DNA from: Pontederia crassipes
Taxonomy: Eukaryota > Streptophyta > Magnoliopsida > Commelinales > Pontederiaceae
Assembly (NCBI GenBank): GCA_030549335.1
Contig: CM060183.1
Span: 37,136,768-37,200,767, forward strand
Length of the DNA stretch: 64,000 nucleotides
Direction of reading: 5' to 3'
Below are positions 31,440 through 41,955 of this stretch, piece by piece; positions within the stretch are counted from its first letter, which is position 1; each line of letters begins with the position of its first letter. The notes below the pieces were generated by a model. That model had not been told where the DNA came from. It searched no databases and worked only from the letters and a program-made list of their open reading frames with translations. Position numbers and translations under genes: made by a program.

Positions 31440-32160
31440 TTTTAAATTAACCCCACTATATTAATTTAATTTAATTTAACCTAATCTAATCTAGGATGTG
31501 GCTTAATTTCTTTCTACTAGGATTTAACTTTTAAGGCTTTTTTAGATGTGACATGTAGAAAAATAGTGTTTAGTAGTGAATTTTTTTACTCAGAAAAAAA
31601 AAATAAGAACATTTTGTTACATTTTGTTATTCTTTTAGCATTTCATTTTCGACCTTATAACACTTATGGTTAATTTAATAATTTGCAGATAGTATTAATA
31701 TTAGTCTGTCTCCCTAAGCATTCAGAGGGAAGATGAAGATGATAAAAATAAGCGAAAAATATGTTGTTTGAACAAAAACTAAAATGAAAATAACAGAAAA
31801 ATATGTTAATGATGAGAATAAACTCTACCCAGTTGTTAATCCATCCACGTTAAACGCCGATACTGTTTTCTTAAAAAAATATCTTTTCCAAAAATTTCTA
31901 AAAAAAATTATGTATTTTCCTCCAAAAGATTTTGTACAGTATTTTTTAATTACAAAGTACACATATATAATACTAAATTAATGCACTTTCAAAACACGAT
32001 GAGATGTCGAGTGCATTTGAAATCTAATCCAATGATTAAATCTAATCATTTAATCCATTTGGGGTATGCTTTGAAGGTGTATTAATTCCATATAATAAAT
32101 ATAATCTCCTCTTGTGATATCTTAAGTACTTATTTTGGTGATAAAGGAAAGGAATTACGA
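31440..32160. other. Spacer downstream of GNL2
   Basis: AT-rich sequence with poly-T and TTAATT runs. It must contain the GNL2 3' UTR and polyadenylation site, but no one signal stands out. No gene seen. Confidence 0.6.
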
Positions 32161-32168
32161 GTGATAAA

Positions 32169-32845
32169 CAATGTTTTCAGACGAATCGGACTCATTATTT
32201 GATCGTGATTGGTTCGATTTGATTGAATTAAATAATATTTTTATTAAAATAATATTATTTATATTAATTATAAAGATATAATACAAATTATATGAAATAG
32301 TATATGAGCACTGTACTACTAATCTACTAATAATATTAAAAATTAATATAACAGAATTTTTATTTATTAAAAGTTTTAATAATGATAAATAATAATGATT
32401 AATATATAAATATAAATAGATTGTTATTAATTTAATATCTATTATTTAATGATGATAGATATTATATTAATAAATTTTATCTTAAATTATTCTTATTTCT
32501 TTTTTCTTTAACACTTTTCTTTTTATTTTCTTTATTTATGGCCTTTGATAATTTTTTATTTTAATGTTATTCAATTTTAAATAGTTAGCTTTTTATTTCA
32601 ATTCTTATTTAATTTTATACATATCATATTCCCTCCTCTTTAATCTTCCTTATATTCCTTTCTTTTTTAACTTTCCTATTTTGTCATTTTTATTTTTTTT
32701 CAAAATATGAATTGAACATGTTCAACCGACCCGGTTCAACCAACTTTTCCGATTCAATGTCAAACGATTTTGACATCTTACCGAACTCGATCACCGGTCA
32801 ATTCACAGTTGATCTAGCTGGTTCGGTCCAACTTTGATAACATTG
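32169..32845. mobile_element. Non-autonomous hAT element (677 bp)
   Basis: A perfect 8-bp TSD, gtgataaa, lies at 32,161-32,168 and 32,846-32,853. The ends are caatgtttt and, reversed, caatgttat; these resemble the CAATGTTGTCAAA ends of the element at 34,320. The interior is AT-rich without coding capacity; both subterminal zones contain ggttcga/tcggac-type words. Confidence 0.85.
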
Positions 32846-33079
32846 GTGATAAACTATAACAGCGATCATTTTATTTTGCTAAAATAATTAACATGATAAT
32901 GTCATCCACTTAATGCAAACGAGATTTACCATTTTTTTCATTTTCTCTTTTTCAAATTAATATTATTTTTTGTCAAATGTGTTGCTGGATATGCAATTAT
33001 ATTGCATGACTTGAACTATGTAACTTTTAAATGTATATATTATTTTCCATCACAACTATAGTTGAAATGTACACACACG

Positions 33080-33083
<4 letters not shown>

Positions 33084-33121
<38 letters not shown>
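33084..33121. repeat. (AT)n microsatellite
   Basis: About 19 AT units following acacacacgcatac. It is followed at 33,160-33,300 by three loose repeats of cctataaaac(n)atttttaata. Nothing else is seen between 32,854 and 34,148. Confidence 0.9.
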
Positions 33122-33126
<5 letters not shown>

Positions 33127-34148
33127 TATGACTCTCTCAAACGAATATCAACTATTGAACCCTATAAAACAATTTTTAATATAGAAACTATAAATTTATA
33201 CCAAAAAAGTAAGCATATAGTTGAACCTATAAAACCATTTTTAATACAAAACCTATAAACATATAATATCACCTATAAAACTATTTTTAATACAAAATTT
33301 ATATGTTTTCTTTCACGTGTGCTTAATAACAAATATTTATATAGTATTTCAAATTGTGTGAGTTCCTTAATATAATTCAAAAAGGAACGAGATCTGTAAC
33401 TTCGATTTTTTTTTCTTTTTTTTTTGTTTGTTTTAAATTCTAGAATTCCAGCAACTATGTCCAATATGAACTGGGTTACAAAGCAGTGGGACGTGACATG
33501 CTAAGAATCAATCCTTCATTCTGTTTCGTTCAGAGCATATATTATGAGTACATGAACCTCCCACATCTCCGAGAAGGCAAAACTCTTCCGAGTCAAATAA
33601 TACATCTTAAACACGATGGCTATCAATTTATGAGAACAATGGTACAAAAGTCACAAGAACTCATAGCTATTTGTTACCCCTCCAATTTTCCACAATACAT
33701 ATTCCTCCCAAACATAGGGGGACGCCGAAACTCCAGAGTTGCCCCTATGGCGTGTTCATCCAAAGGCAGTCAGGTATAACGAGCCAATTACAAACCTACA
33801 ACAGGAGAATGATACATCAGTGGAAGGTTAAAAGATCATCTTCGGATAACATCTCATAAAAAATGGATCTAAGCAAAATTATATATTAGTGGAAAGGTAG
33901 AAAGGATATTTGCAATTGTTCCTTAGTAACCGTTGAGTAGTGTATGGGGATTATTCCCTAAATATTAGTCTCCTGTCTCATAAACATAATTTGAGAAATC
34001 GAGATACTTCAACTTCAGAAGCCGAAGGAAGGACGGTCGGATACAGGAACAAATGCACAAGTGGAACATGGCTTTCCCTCCAAAACAAAATTTCCTATAA
34101 TATGTAAATGACATCAACAACAATAAAACCTCAGGCTCCGTGTAGTAA

Positions 34149-34278
34149 ATATCATCTGCTAAAGTGTCTCCAGCAGAACACAGGATATATATGTAACCTC
34201 CAGAATCCTGTGTTCTGCTGGGGACACTTTATTGTTGATATCCTGTGTGTGTGTGTGTTGAATGACTGGAGGTTACAT
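34149..34278. repeat. Interlocked inverted repeats (hairpin plus second stem)
   Basis: Arm A (34,161-34,186, aaagtgtctccagcagaaca then caggat) pairs with A' (34,205-34,230) over 26 positions with one mismatch that is a G:U pair in RNA, and looser pairing extends outward (atatca/tgatat). Within the loop lies B, atgtaacctccag (34,191-34,203), whose perfect complement B' is at 34,266-34,278. The order A-B-A'-B' is that of a pseudoknot. It could be a miRNA-like foldback or a rearranged MITE. Confidence 0.6.
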
Positions 34279-34319
34279 AATTATGGAAATCTACTCGATG
34301 GTGTCATAATACTCTCATT

Positions 34320-35343
34320 CAATGTTGTCAAAATCGCGCTGGATCAGCTGCCAACTCGGTTCTGGATCGTAAACTCGGTTGACACAGCGTGTCAACTGTC
34401 AACCCTTTTTTTAGGTTTATTATCGAGACTCACCTGTAAATTGCATGCCGTGTCAACTGTCAACCCTTTTTTTTAGGTTTATTATCGAGACTCACCTGTA
34501 ACTTCTTACAACGACAATACGTATTCCTTCCACGTTTAGCCGCTCGACGATAGACTATCGCCGCTGCATTCGCCGGCTGCTGTTGCTGCTCTTGCTTCCA
34601 CTGCCGTCTTCCATCTCGCTGGTATGTTTGCTGCTTGCGGTTTCACAGTTCTGTTTTTTTCACTGGTCGTTTTTTACTGGGTTTTTTTGCTGCTCTTGGT
34701 TTCACCGTCATCATCTTCCATCTTCGCTCCTCGTCGATCCTTTTCGCCGGTCTTTTGTGGTCTTTCACCTAGCATTCACTTTCGGTTCTGGCTGCTTCGC
34801 CTTCCGGACGAGGAGAGGATGGGCGAGACGCCTTCTGCTTCTGCTTCTGGTTCCTTCTCCTTCGCTTCTGCTTCGCATTCTGGTTCACAAGCAGAGTGTA
34901 ATCATCTTCTCGTTCTGCTCGAGTGTAGTTGCCTTCTGATTCTGTGTAGTCGCATTCTGGTTCTGCTCGACTCGCAAGCAAAGTGTAGTCGCTGGTTCGC
35001 CTTCCACTGGAGACCACTTAAGTCTTGAAGTCTAGAACAGCCGATGGTGGACCAGTCACCACTTGAAATTGAAGTCTTCAACAGTGGATGATTGGACCAC
35101 TTGAATTAAATTTTTAATATCAATTATTAATTATCATGGTATAAGACAGATTTTATTATTGATTTAAATTAGTGTTTATAGGTAACTTAGGTGCAAAATT
35201 ATTTTTATTTTTGTACAAAAGAATATTACATATACTTCAAAATAACATTTCAGTAGGATCAGCCGTGTCATGGTACGATCCCACATTTTACGAGTTCACC
35301 TAGACTTCCATGTCGACTCCGAATTACGAGTTTGACAACATTG
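34320..35343. mobile_element. Non-autonomous hAT element (1,024 bp)
   Basis: A perfect 8-bp TSD, ctctcatt, lies at 34,312-34,319 and 35,344-35,351. The ends form a 13-bp inverted repeat, CAATGTTGTCAAA, at each side. The interior has a tandem repeat near the left end and a pyrimidine-rich stretch (34.55-35.0 kb) with accidental Leu/Ser-rich frames. No transposase is visible. Confidence 0.9.
34389..34501. repeat. 61-bp tandem duplication inside the hAT element
   Basis: Unit gtgtcaactgtcaaccc...ttattatcgagactcacctgtaa occurs at 34,389 and again at 34,450, almost identical. It is subterminal in the element, where transposase-binding repeats usually sit. Confidence 0.85.
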
Positions 35344-35439
35344 CTCTCTCATTTACCCTCCCAAAAGAAATAATACTCATCATTTCAAGTGAGAAAGGGA
35401 TGACATCCAAGGAGAAGTTTATTTTAATTTATTTGTAAT

Positions 35440-35563
35440 GCCAGCGTCAAACTCTGTCGAATCTCATGAACATGGATCAACGAATTGGTTAGAGCAGAAT
35501 GGCGTCGTATGATCCATGTAGCCGACCCCACCTAGTGGGATAAGGCTTTGTTGTTGTTGTTGT
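35440..35563 (+). mobile_element. 5'-truncated Au-like SINE
   Basis: It carries the right two thirds of the element at 1,104 (ccagcgtcaaactctgtcg through cctagtgggataaggctttg and TTG repeats). The first 60-odd bases are missing. A clear TSD was not found. Confidence 0.65.
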
Positions 35564-35678
35564 ATTAAAAGAACTTACAAAGTTCAAACAGGGTTTCAAA
35601 CCAATTGCTCCACAAATCTACCTTCATAGCCATCATAAAGTACAAAGACCAACTAAAAAGAAAATCTGGTATAACAAC

Positions 35679-36814
35679 AACAACAACAAAGCCTTATCCC
35701 ACTAGGTGGGGTCGGCTACATGGATCATACGACGCCATTCCGCTCTATTAGTAACCAAACCTTTCGGTATATTATTCACCAATAGATCTTGCTCTATTAG
35801 TTCGCCAAGTGTCCGCCTTGGCCTCCCTCTCACTCTTTTAATCGGACTCCAGATTATTTGATCTACTCTTCTTACTGGCGCATCTAATGGTCTTCTCTGA
35901 ACATGACCAAACCATCTCAAACGATTCTCTACCATTTTCTCACTAATAGGAGCCACTCCGACTCATTCACGTATATGGTCATTCCTAATCTTATCTAATC
36001 TTGTATGACCACACATCCATCTCAACATCCTCATTTCGGCTACCCCCACTTTACGTTCATGTTGTCCCTTCATAGCCCAACATTCACTACCATATAACAC
36101 TGCTGGCCTTATAGCAGTACGATAGAATTTTTCTTTAACTTTATTGGGTACTTTTCTATCACAAAGAACTCCAGTGGCTTTCCTCCACTTACACCAACCA
36201 GCTTGAATTCTATGATTAACATCGTCATCAATCTCACCATCTTGTCTTACAATTGATCCTAAATATTTAAACTTTGTCACTTGAAGAATTATATCCTCTC
36301 CTAGCCTAACTTTCAAATCGTCTTTAAGTTGTTTATTTGTGAAATTGCTATGCATATATTCTGTTTTATTCCTACTTAAACGAAAACCCCTTGACTCCAA
36401 AGTATTTCTCCATATTTCCAATTTTGTATTAATCTCTTCTCTTGAATCCGCTAAAAGTACTATATCATCCGCAAATAGCATGCACTTAGGTACCTCCTCT
36501 GTGATACTCTCGGTTATAGCATCGATAACTAAATTAAATAGATACGGGCTTAAAGCTGATCATTGATGTAGACCAATTCCTATAGGAAATTCAACTCACC
36601 CTCTTCTTTTGCAAGGCTTTCCAAAGTACATCCCATTACTCGATCATACGCCTTCTCTAAGTCAATGTCTCTTCTCCTACTTCGATACTTCTCCATCATC
36701 CCCCTTAGTAAATAAATCGCCTTTGTAGTGGATTTTCCTGGCATGAACCCAAATTGTCTCTCAGAAATACTAGTCTCCATTCTTAATCTATGCTCAATCA
36801 CTTTTTCCCATAAT
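35679..36814 (-). mobile_element. RTE-clade LINE, 5'-truncated
   Basis: An 18-bp TSD (aaaatctggtataacaac) flanks it at 35,661-35,678 and 36,815-36,832. On the minus strand it runs from inside the RT domain to a TTG-repeat tail. That tail is the reason for the RTE assignment, together with the RT/C-terminal protein pattern. About 1.1 kb of the element remains. Confidence 0.9.
35702..36814 (-). pseudogene. RTE reverse transcriptase, C-terminal half
   Basis: Frames at 36,580-36,814, 35,963-36,481 and 35,702-35,956 read in order: SERQFGFMPGKSTTKAIYLL and DLEKAYDRV (palm), then MLFADDIVLLADSREEINTK (FADD catalytic box), KFKYLGSIVRQDG, IRPAVLYGSECWAMKG, and C-terminal NRLRWFGHVQRRP and GRPRRTLGELIEQDL. 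These are classic RTE-clade motifs. Breaks occur near 36,570 and 35,960. The palm-to-FADD part is damaged. Confidence 0.9.
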
Positions 36815-36832
36815 AAAATCTGGTATAACAAC

Positions 36833-38049
36833 ATCAAACGAAAATCAAATGCACCTTGTAAATACTGATCCAACAAGAATTTTATGTTTTGGGTCATGCT
36901 AGATCATCAAAGACATACCCCTCAAACAAACAAACCCCATGCATTCTCTTGTAAAAAAAACATACTGCCATGTGCTAAGTGCTCTTCCTAGTGGGCAAGG
37001 GTAGCAAAGTGTAGAAGCATACCCAAGAGGCTGTTTCTTTGCCTCAAACTAGCATCCATTTGTTACCAATAGAGAAACATAATGCTAGCTCTTAATAAAA
37101 GAAAAATATGAAAAGACTAAGCAAGGTTGAAAGAGCAATGTTTCTGCTTGAACTATAACCATGCTCAAGCTCATCATTTTTTACTTCAAAAAAAAAAAAA
37201 AAAAAACTTGACCTGCTTGCTCCCATCAATGGATTTGGAACCTACAAAGAACGTTCAATCTTATAATACCATTTCCTCACTCCCCAATTCTTTTTAAAAA
37301 AAAAATCATTATCTCCTCTAATAAATGTTTTTTTGGGTTAGAAAAACTCTTCCAAATGTTCAATGATTAAAATATTTAATTATCACAGGCCACCATGGTA
37401 TTTAACATCAACTGTTACTTTGATTAACTACTGAACCATGGCTCCTTCAATTAATCTATTATGATACATCAAATTTCATCACATGGACGGTATCTCAGTG
37501 TATTAGAGTACGTTGAAAACAGCACCCTGTAAGCCGTACACAAAAGCATATTAAAGTCTAATGGTGTGTAGACATGAAATAGTAAGTTTTCTCCAATAAC
37601 TTTCTGCTTTCAGATTTGAAGGTTAATTTATTCCATGTCATGAACTCCGTGTTAATTATAAGGATCCCTTGTATTCATTTTTCGAACCATTAAGTGATTG
37701 ATGATTTCCACTATCGATCTCCTTGATCTAGTTAACCTATGCAAAGGTATATAGAAAAAGAATGGACTACCAAAAAATCTGTTCTGATTCTCTACATTTC
37801 AGATACTTTTTTTAGCACAGTACATTTCAGATACTTTTGGGAGCTTTCAAAATAATAAGAAAAACAAACTAAGAGACCTAAGTTTAAAATTTAAGAATCA
37901 CAGAACTCAAACAAATAAGGTTTTTGTTTTTCAACAATCACAAGGTGTTAAGCAATTTTGTGATCATAGCCTTGAATGCAAGTTCAACATATGAAATATT
38001 GGAAGTGTAAAGGTAAGTAAAAACAAACCGAGGCAACATTGATGCTTAC
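36833..38049. other. Spacer without recognised gene
   Basis: AT-rich; poly-A run at about 37,190-37,206. It should contain the 3' UTR of the minus-strand trihelix gene next to 38,050. I see no other feature. Confidence 0.6.
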
Positions 38050-39270
38050 CTACCCGCTTAAGTTCTCCGCAGAATCACTGTTGCTATCACCATCATCCTC
38101 ACCCTCATCTATATCATCTTCATCATCACCATCGTCCCCTTCCTCCCCTCTTAGTTTTGCAATCTCTGCTTGAGCCCTTTCTAGAATCTGCTTCTTCTGA
38201 AGCTCCAAATCTCTCTGGAACTCCTTCCTCATTTTCTCCAACTCGACCATCTGCTGTCTCTTGCTATTCTCCATCTTCTCATATATCTCTCCGAACTTTT
38301 GTATTGAATCAGCAAGCATCCTAAAAGAAGAATCAGAGTTCCTTGAGGAATTCTTCCTAATTGGTGGAAGCCCATCAGAATCGTCTTCGTCATCTTCGCC
38401 ATCATCCTCCGTGCCAGTATCCCCCGGACTGTCCCGCATCTCATTCCCATTTACACGGTTCTGATGGCCCGCAAAGACATATTCCCCAGCGTCAACACCG
38501 CAGGCCAACTTCGGTGGCTGGTGATGCTGCCTCTGCCTGCCAATTGCAGGTGGTGGTGGAGATGGAGGTGACATTAATGCATCCATCCTTTCGAAATATA
38601 CCCACTTGCTGCTGGAATCGCCATGATCAATCGCCAACCTTAACTTCTCCTTCTTGTACTTCTTTTTTAGTGTGTCAACCCGATTCCGGCACTGGCCATC
38701 AGATCGACTGACCTTGGAGGCCTGCGAGACAATCTTGGCGACCTCGCTCCACTCATCAGATCGGATGCTCTTGCGGCCGTTCTGCACGTAGCGATTGCCC
38801 CACGCATCGAGGAGCACCAAGGTGGCGTCTTCCGACCAGTCAGTGGTCGAGCTCCGGGCAGGGGGCTTAGAAGGGACCGCTGCTTGAGGAGGCACCCGAG
38901 GGGCGAATTCGAATCCCAGGGCGTTCCTGTCAATCTTCCTCCGCTTCCCACGGCTCTCTGATGAGCCGGAGGACGAATAGTCATCGTCGTCGTCGCGGCG
39001 GCTTCCTCTTCCTTCAGCTGTGACATGGCGATAACCTCCTGCTCCGTTATCGTCATCGTTGTCTTCGTCCATGGGTCGACTCATGCCGTTGGGGCGGTCT
39101 TCATCATCATCTTCGTCGACGGCAGGTGCGTAACGACGAGAGATCTGGGGAGTAGGGATTCGATTGGAGGTGCTTTTGTGGAGGGCGAAGGAGGAAGAGG
39201 AAGAGGAGAAGTGACCACGAGGGTGATGAGAATTGGGGGGATACCTCTCGTCGTCGTCCATATCGTCCAT
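38050..39270 (-). CDS. Trihelix transcription factor, ASIL/SIP1-like
   Basis: Single-exon frame of 406 residues. The N-terminal third is acidic and Ser/Asp-rich. A basic RGKRRKIDR segment near residue 110 is a likely nuclear localisation signal. The Myb/SANT-like trihelix domain spans about residues 140-215, starting TTDWSEDATLVLLDAWGNRY with the tandem conserved Trp/Trp-like helix cores and RSDGQCRNRVDTLKKKYKKE. The C-terminal half has a long charged coiled coil (residues about 315-380, MVELEKMRKEFQRDLELQKK), then an acidic tail. This domain order is that of the SIP1 clade, including ASIL1/ASIL2, which bind GT-like elements and repress seed-maturation genes in Arabidopsis. Target genes here are unknown. 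Confidence 0.9.
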   Translation of the reverse strand: MDDMDDDERYPPNSHHPRGHFSSSSSSFALHKSTSNRIPTPQISRRYAPAVDEDDDEDRPNGMSRPMDEDNDDDNGAGGYRHVTAEGRGSRRDDDDDYSSSGSSESRGKRRKIDRNALGFEFAPRVPPQAAVPSKPPARSSTTDWSEDATLVLLDAWGNRYVQNGRKSIRSDEWSEVAKIVSQASKVSRSDGQCRNRVDTLKKKYKKEKLRLAIDHGDSSSKWVYFERMDALMSPPSPPPPAIGRQRQHHQPPKLACGVDAGEYVFAGHQNRVNGNEMRDSPGDTGTEDDGEDDEDDSDGLPPIRKNSSRNSDSSFRMLADSIQKFGEIYEKMENSKRQQMVELEKMRKEFQRDLELQKKQILERAQAEIAKLRGEEGDDGDDEDDIDEGEDDGDSNSDSAENLSG

Positions 39271-39612
39271 AGACGTAAGACGACGACGACGAGGGGGGGA
39301 GGGAGGGAGGGAGGAGGAGGTGAAGTGGGGAATTGGAAACCTCTGCGTTCGATTGGGAACCTACTGGAACCCTAACCCACTTTGTTTTTGCCTGAATCGG
39401 GGAACCCAACCACGTTTCCGCTGACTTGTTACATGGACTGGACTGGTTCTGCTTCTGGCTCTGGCCCTGATCCAGATCCAGGTCCAGGTCCAGGTCGAAG
39501 CCCGTCTTGTTGGGCCCTGTCCGCTCTGCTATTCTTATCATCACCATATATTTCGCAACGTACGGTCAACAACAATTGCATCTCAACACCGCCCGAGTTT
39601 AAAAAACAACAA

Positions 39613-39696
39613 ACCACAACAATAAAGTTTTATCTCACTAGATAAGGTCGACTACATGGATCATACGATGTCATTTTGCTTTATTAATAACCAAAC
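39613..39696 (-). mobile_element. Very short RTE LINE insertion (84 bp)
   Basis: Flanked by a 21-bp duplication starting cccgagtttaaaaaacaaca (39,592-39,612 and 39,697-39,717). It contains only the RTE 3' end (ttatctcactagataaggtc to ttattaataaccaaacc), so it comes from the LINE and not the SINE. Sequence has drifted from the copy at 35.7 kb. Confidence 0.8.
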
Positions 39697-41571
39697 CCCG
39701 AGTTTAAAAAACAACAATAATAAAAATCGATGAGTCGCAATGGATAAACAATGGATAACTTAGCATGAAATAAAAGTCAACAGCTTCTCTAACACACTTG
39801 TTTTCAGAGAAAAAAAAATGTTATTCCAAATTTTCATTTTTATTTGCGTTCTACAGTTGACCTCTGAAAACTTAGCAGAAGCATGTCAATTTGTTTTATT
39901 AAGAGGCACTTCTTCCTTAACTTGAACTAGTGTAGCACCCGCGCGATGCGCGGTAAAAATGAATATAATAATCTCATATAATAATTTATAAAATAAAAAT
40001 ATATTTAACTAAAATTAAAATTATGTTATTCTTAGCATTTTGTTGTTATCACATATATAAACTAGGTAAAAATATAACTGTATACATATTTATTTTATTA
40101 TTAAACACTATCTTCGTCACTCCTTAATGAGACATAAATTAATTTAAAAAATAATTAATAATATTCAATGCATTAACTGTGCAATACTTAAAGATTATAT
40201 TCTCTGCATTGTCATTCAATATTACATACAAATGTAGATTAATTTTTAGAAAAAAAAATATCATTTATCAAACTATGAACACTGCACATTACTTTATGTA
40301 ATATATATAAGTAATATATCTGACAATTCATTTTAGTTATTTATAATAAAATAAAAAATTATTAGTTAATACAATATTTTTACTAATATACCCTTAATTA
40401 AAATAGTTGTATATATATATATATATTACTCTATAAACTTAAATCATAAACACATATTTTCATCCATAAAATTAAAGTTTTAAAAATAATTAGCATAATT
40501 ATTTGGAAATATGATAATAACATATTCATAATAATTAAGTAAGATTTATTTTAATACTTTGTTTAATTAGTTCCGTAATTATTTTAATTAGTTCTATAAT
40601 TTAGTTAAATAAATTTTAAATGGCATATGTGAAAAGTAAAACTAAAAAGAATATAATTCATACTCTGATTTCTCAATTACCACCCCTCACATAAGCAATC
40701 TGGATTGTCAATTCATAAATAATGTAAATTATTTAGGCAATCTAAATTATTCATTATGTGTCATAAGTTAACAATAAAATATAATATAGTCGTATGATTT
40801 AATTATACAATATTATATAGTAATAATTTATGCATATTGGAGCCACCTGGCATTACTTCATGCATAATGCATAGAAAAATATTAAATTCTCTTAAAAGTT
40901 TAACTTAAAAATCCTTCTAAATTTACCTTCATGCCATTATGACTAAGTTAAGATATAACATTGCGTAATAAATCCATTGTGGAGATCCTATTATCATTAA
41001 TAGATTAATAATATATATGTATGGACCATGTACATCCACGTTAACAACCTTGGCCTTGAAAAATAATATTAATGCTTAAACAATTAAATGAATAAAATAA
41101 CTAATAAAATTCTAATATTAATATTAATCAACGCTGGAAATAAAACATGTGCATTCATATTTGAAACCTTGTTTAATAAATGATATGGATCCCAAACCTA
41201 ATTAAGATAATTATAGTAAAGAACTATATAATGAAATAGATGTTTATATATTTCTAAAATTTAAAATATGGAAAAGAACTAAATACATATATATATAATA
41301 TATATATGTGATACATAATATATCTACAAATATTTAATAATATCGAATTTTATTATGCATATATAGATATAAGTTACAACATTTAAAGTTAAAAAATTAT
41401 AAGATACTAAAATAATTAAAAACTGGCTAAAACTAATGTAACATACATTATATATCTATAAAATTGGAAGTAATTTTACTTAGTTGATATGCTCATAATT
41501 AAATAGTAAATAATTATAAAATCTTTGGAAAGGATATCTAATTTAATATAATTTAATATGATCAAGTTTTT

Positions 41572-41610
<39 letters not shown>

Positions 41611-41611
41611 T
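41572..41611. repeat. (CT)n(AT)n microsatellite
   Basis: About 10 CT units then about 10 AT units. Confidence 0.9.
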
Positions 41612-41955
41612 AATTTTTGTAATGTTTTTATATATAGTAAAATATAAATCTAGAACCATCTAGTTATGCTATAATTTTTTTGAAAAAGTATTTATTTTAA
41701 AAATGCTTAAAATATTTCATATAATCAAATCCACGTAATTAGTTAGCTAAGTTTTAAATTATTATTTACCTACATGTATCATTATTATAATCAATTAATG
41801 AACTTTAAGTTTATGATTAAGTTTAGCTTAAATTAATGAGAGATCTGCAGAAAATGAATGGGCCATTTTGATTTAATTAAAGATGTTAAAATAATACTTT
41901 AACAATTAGTAAACTAAATAAACAATTACACGTACATATTTTTAATCAATCCATA

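Noticed and set aside
34583-35028. Leu/Phe/Ser-rich frames that look like membrane proteins
   Set aside because: They come from a pyrimidine-rich tract inside the non-autonomous hAT element at 34,320-35,343.
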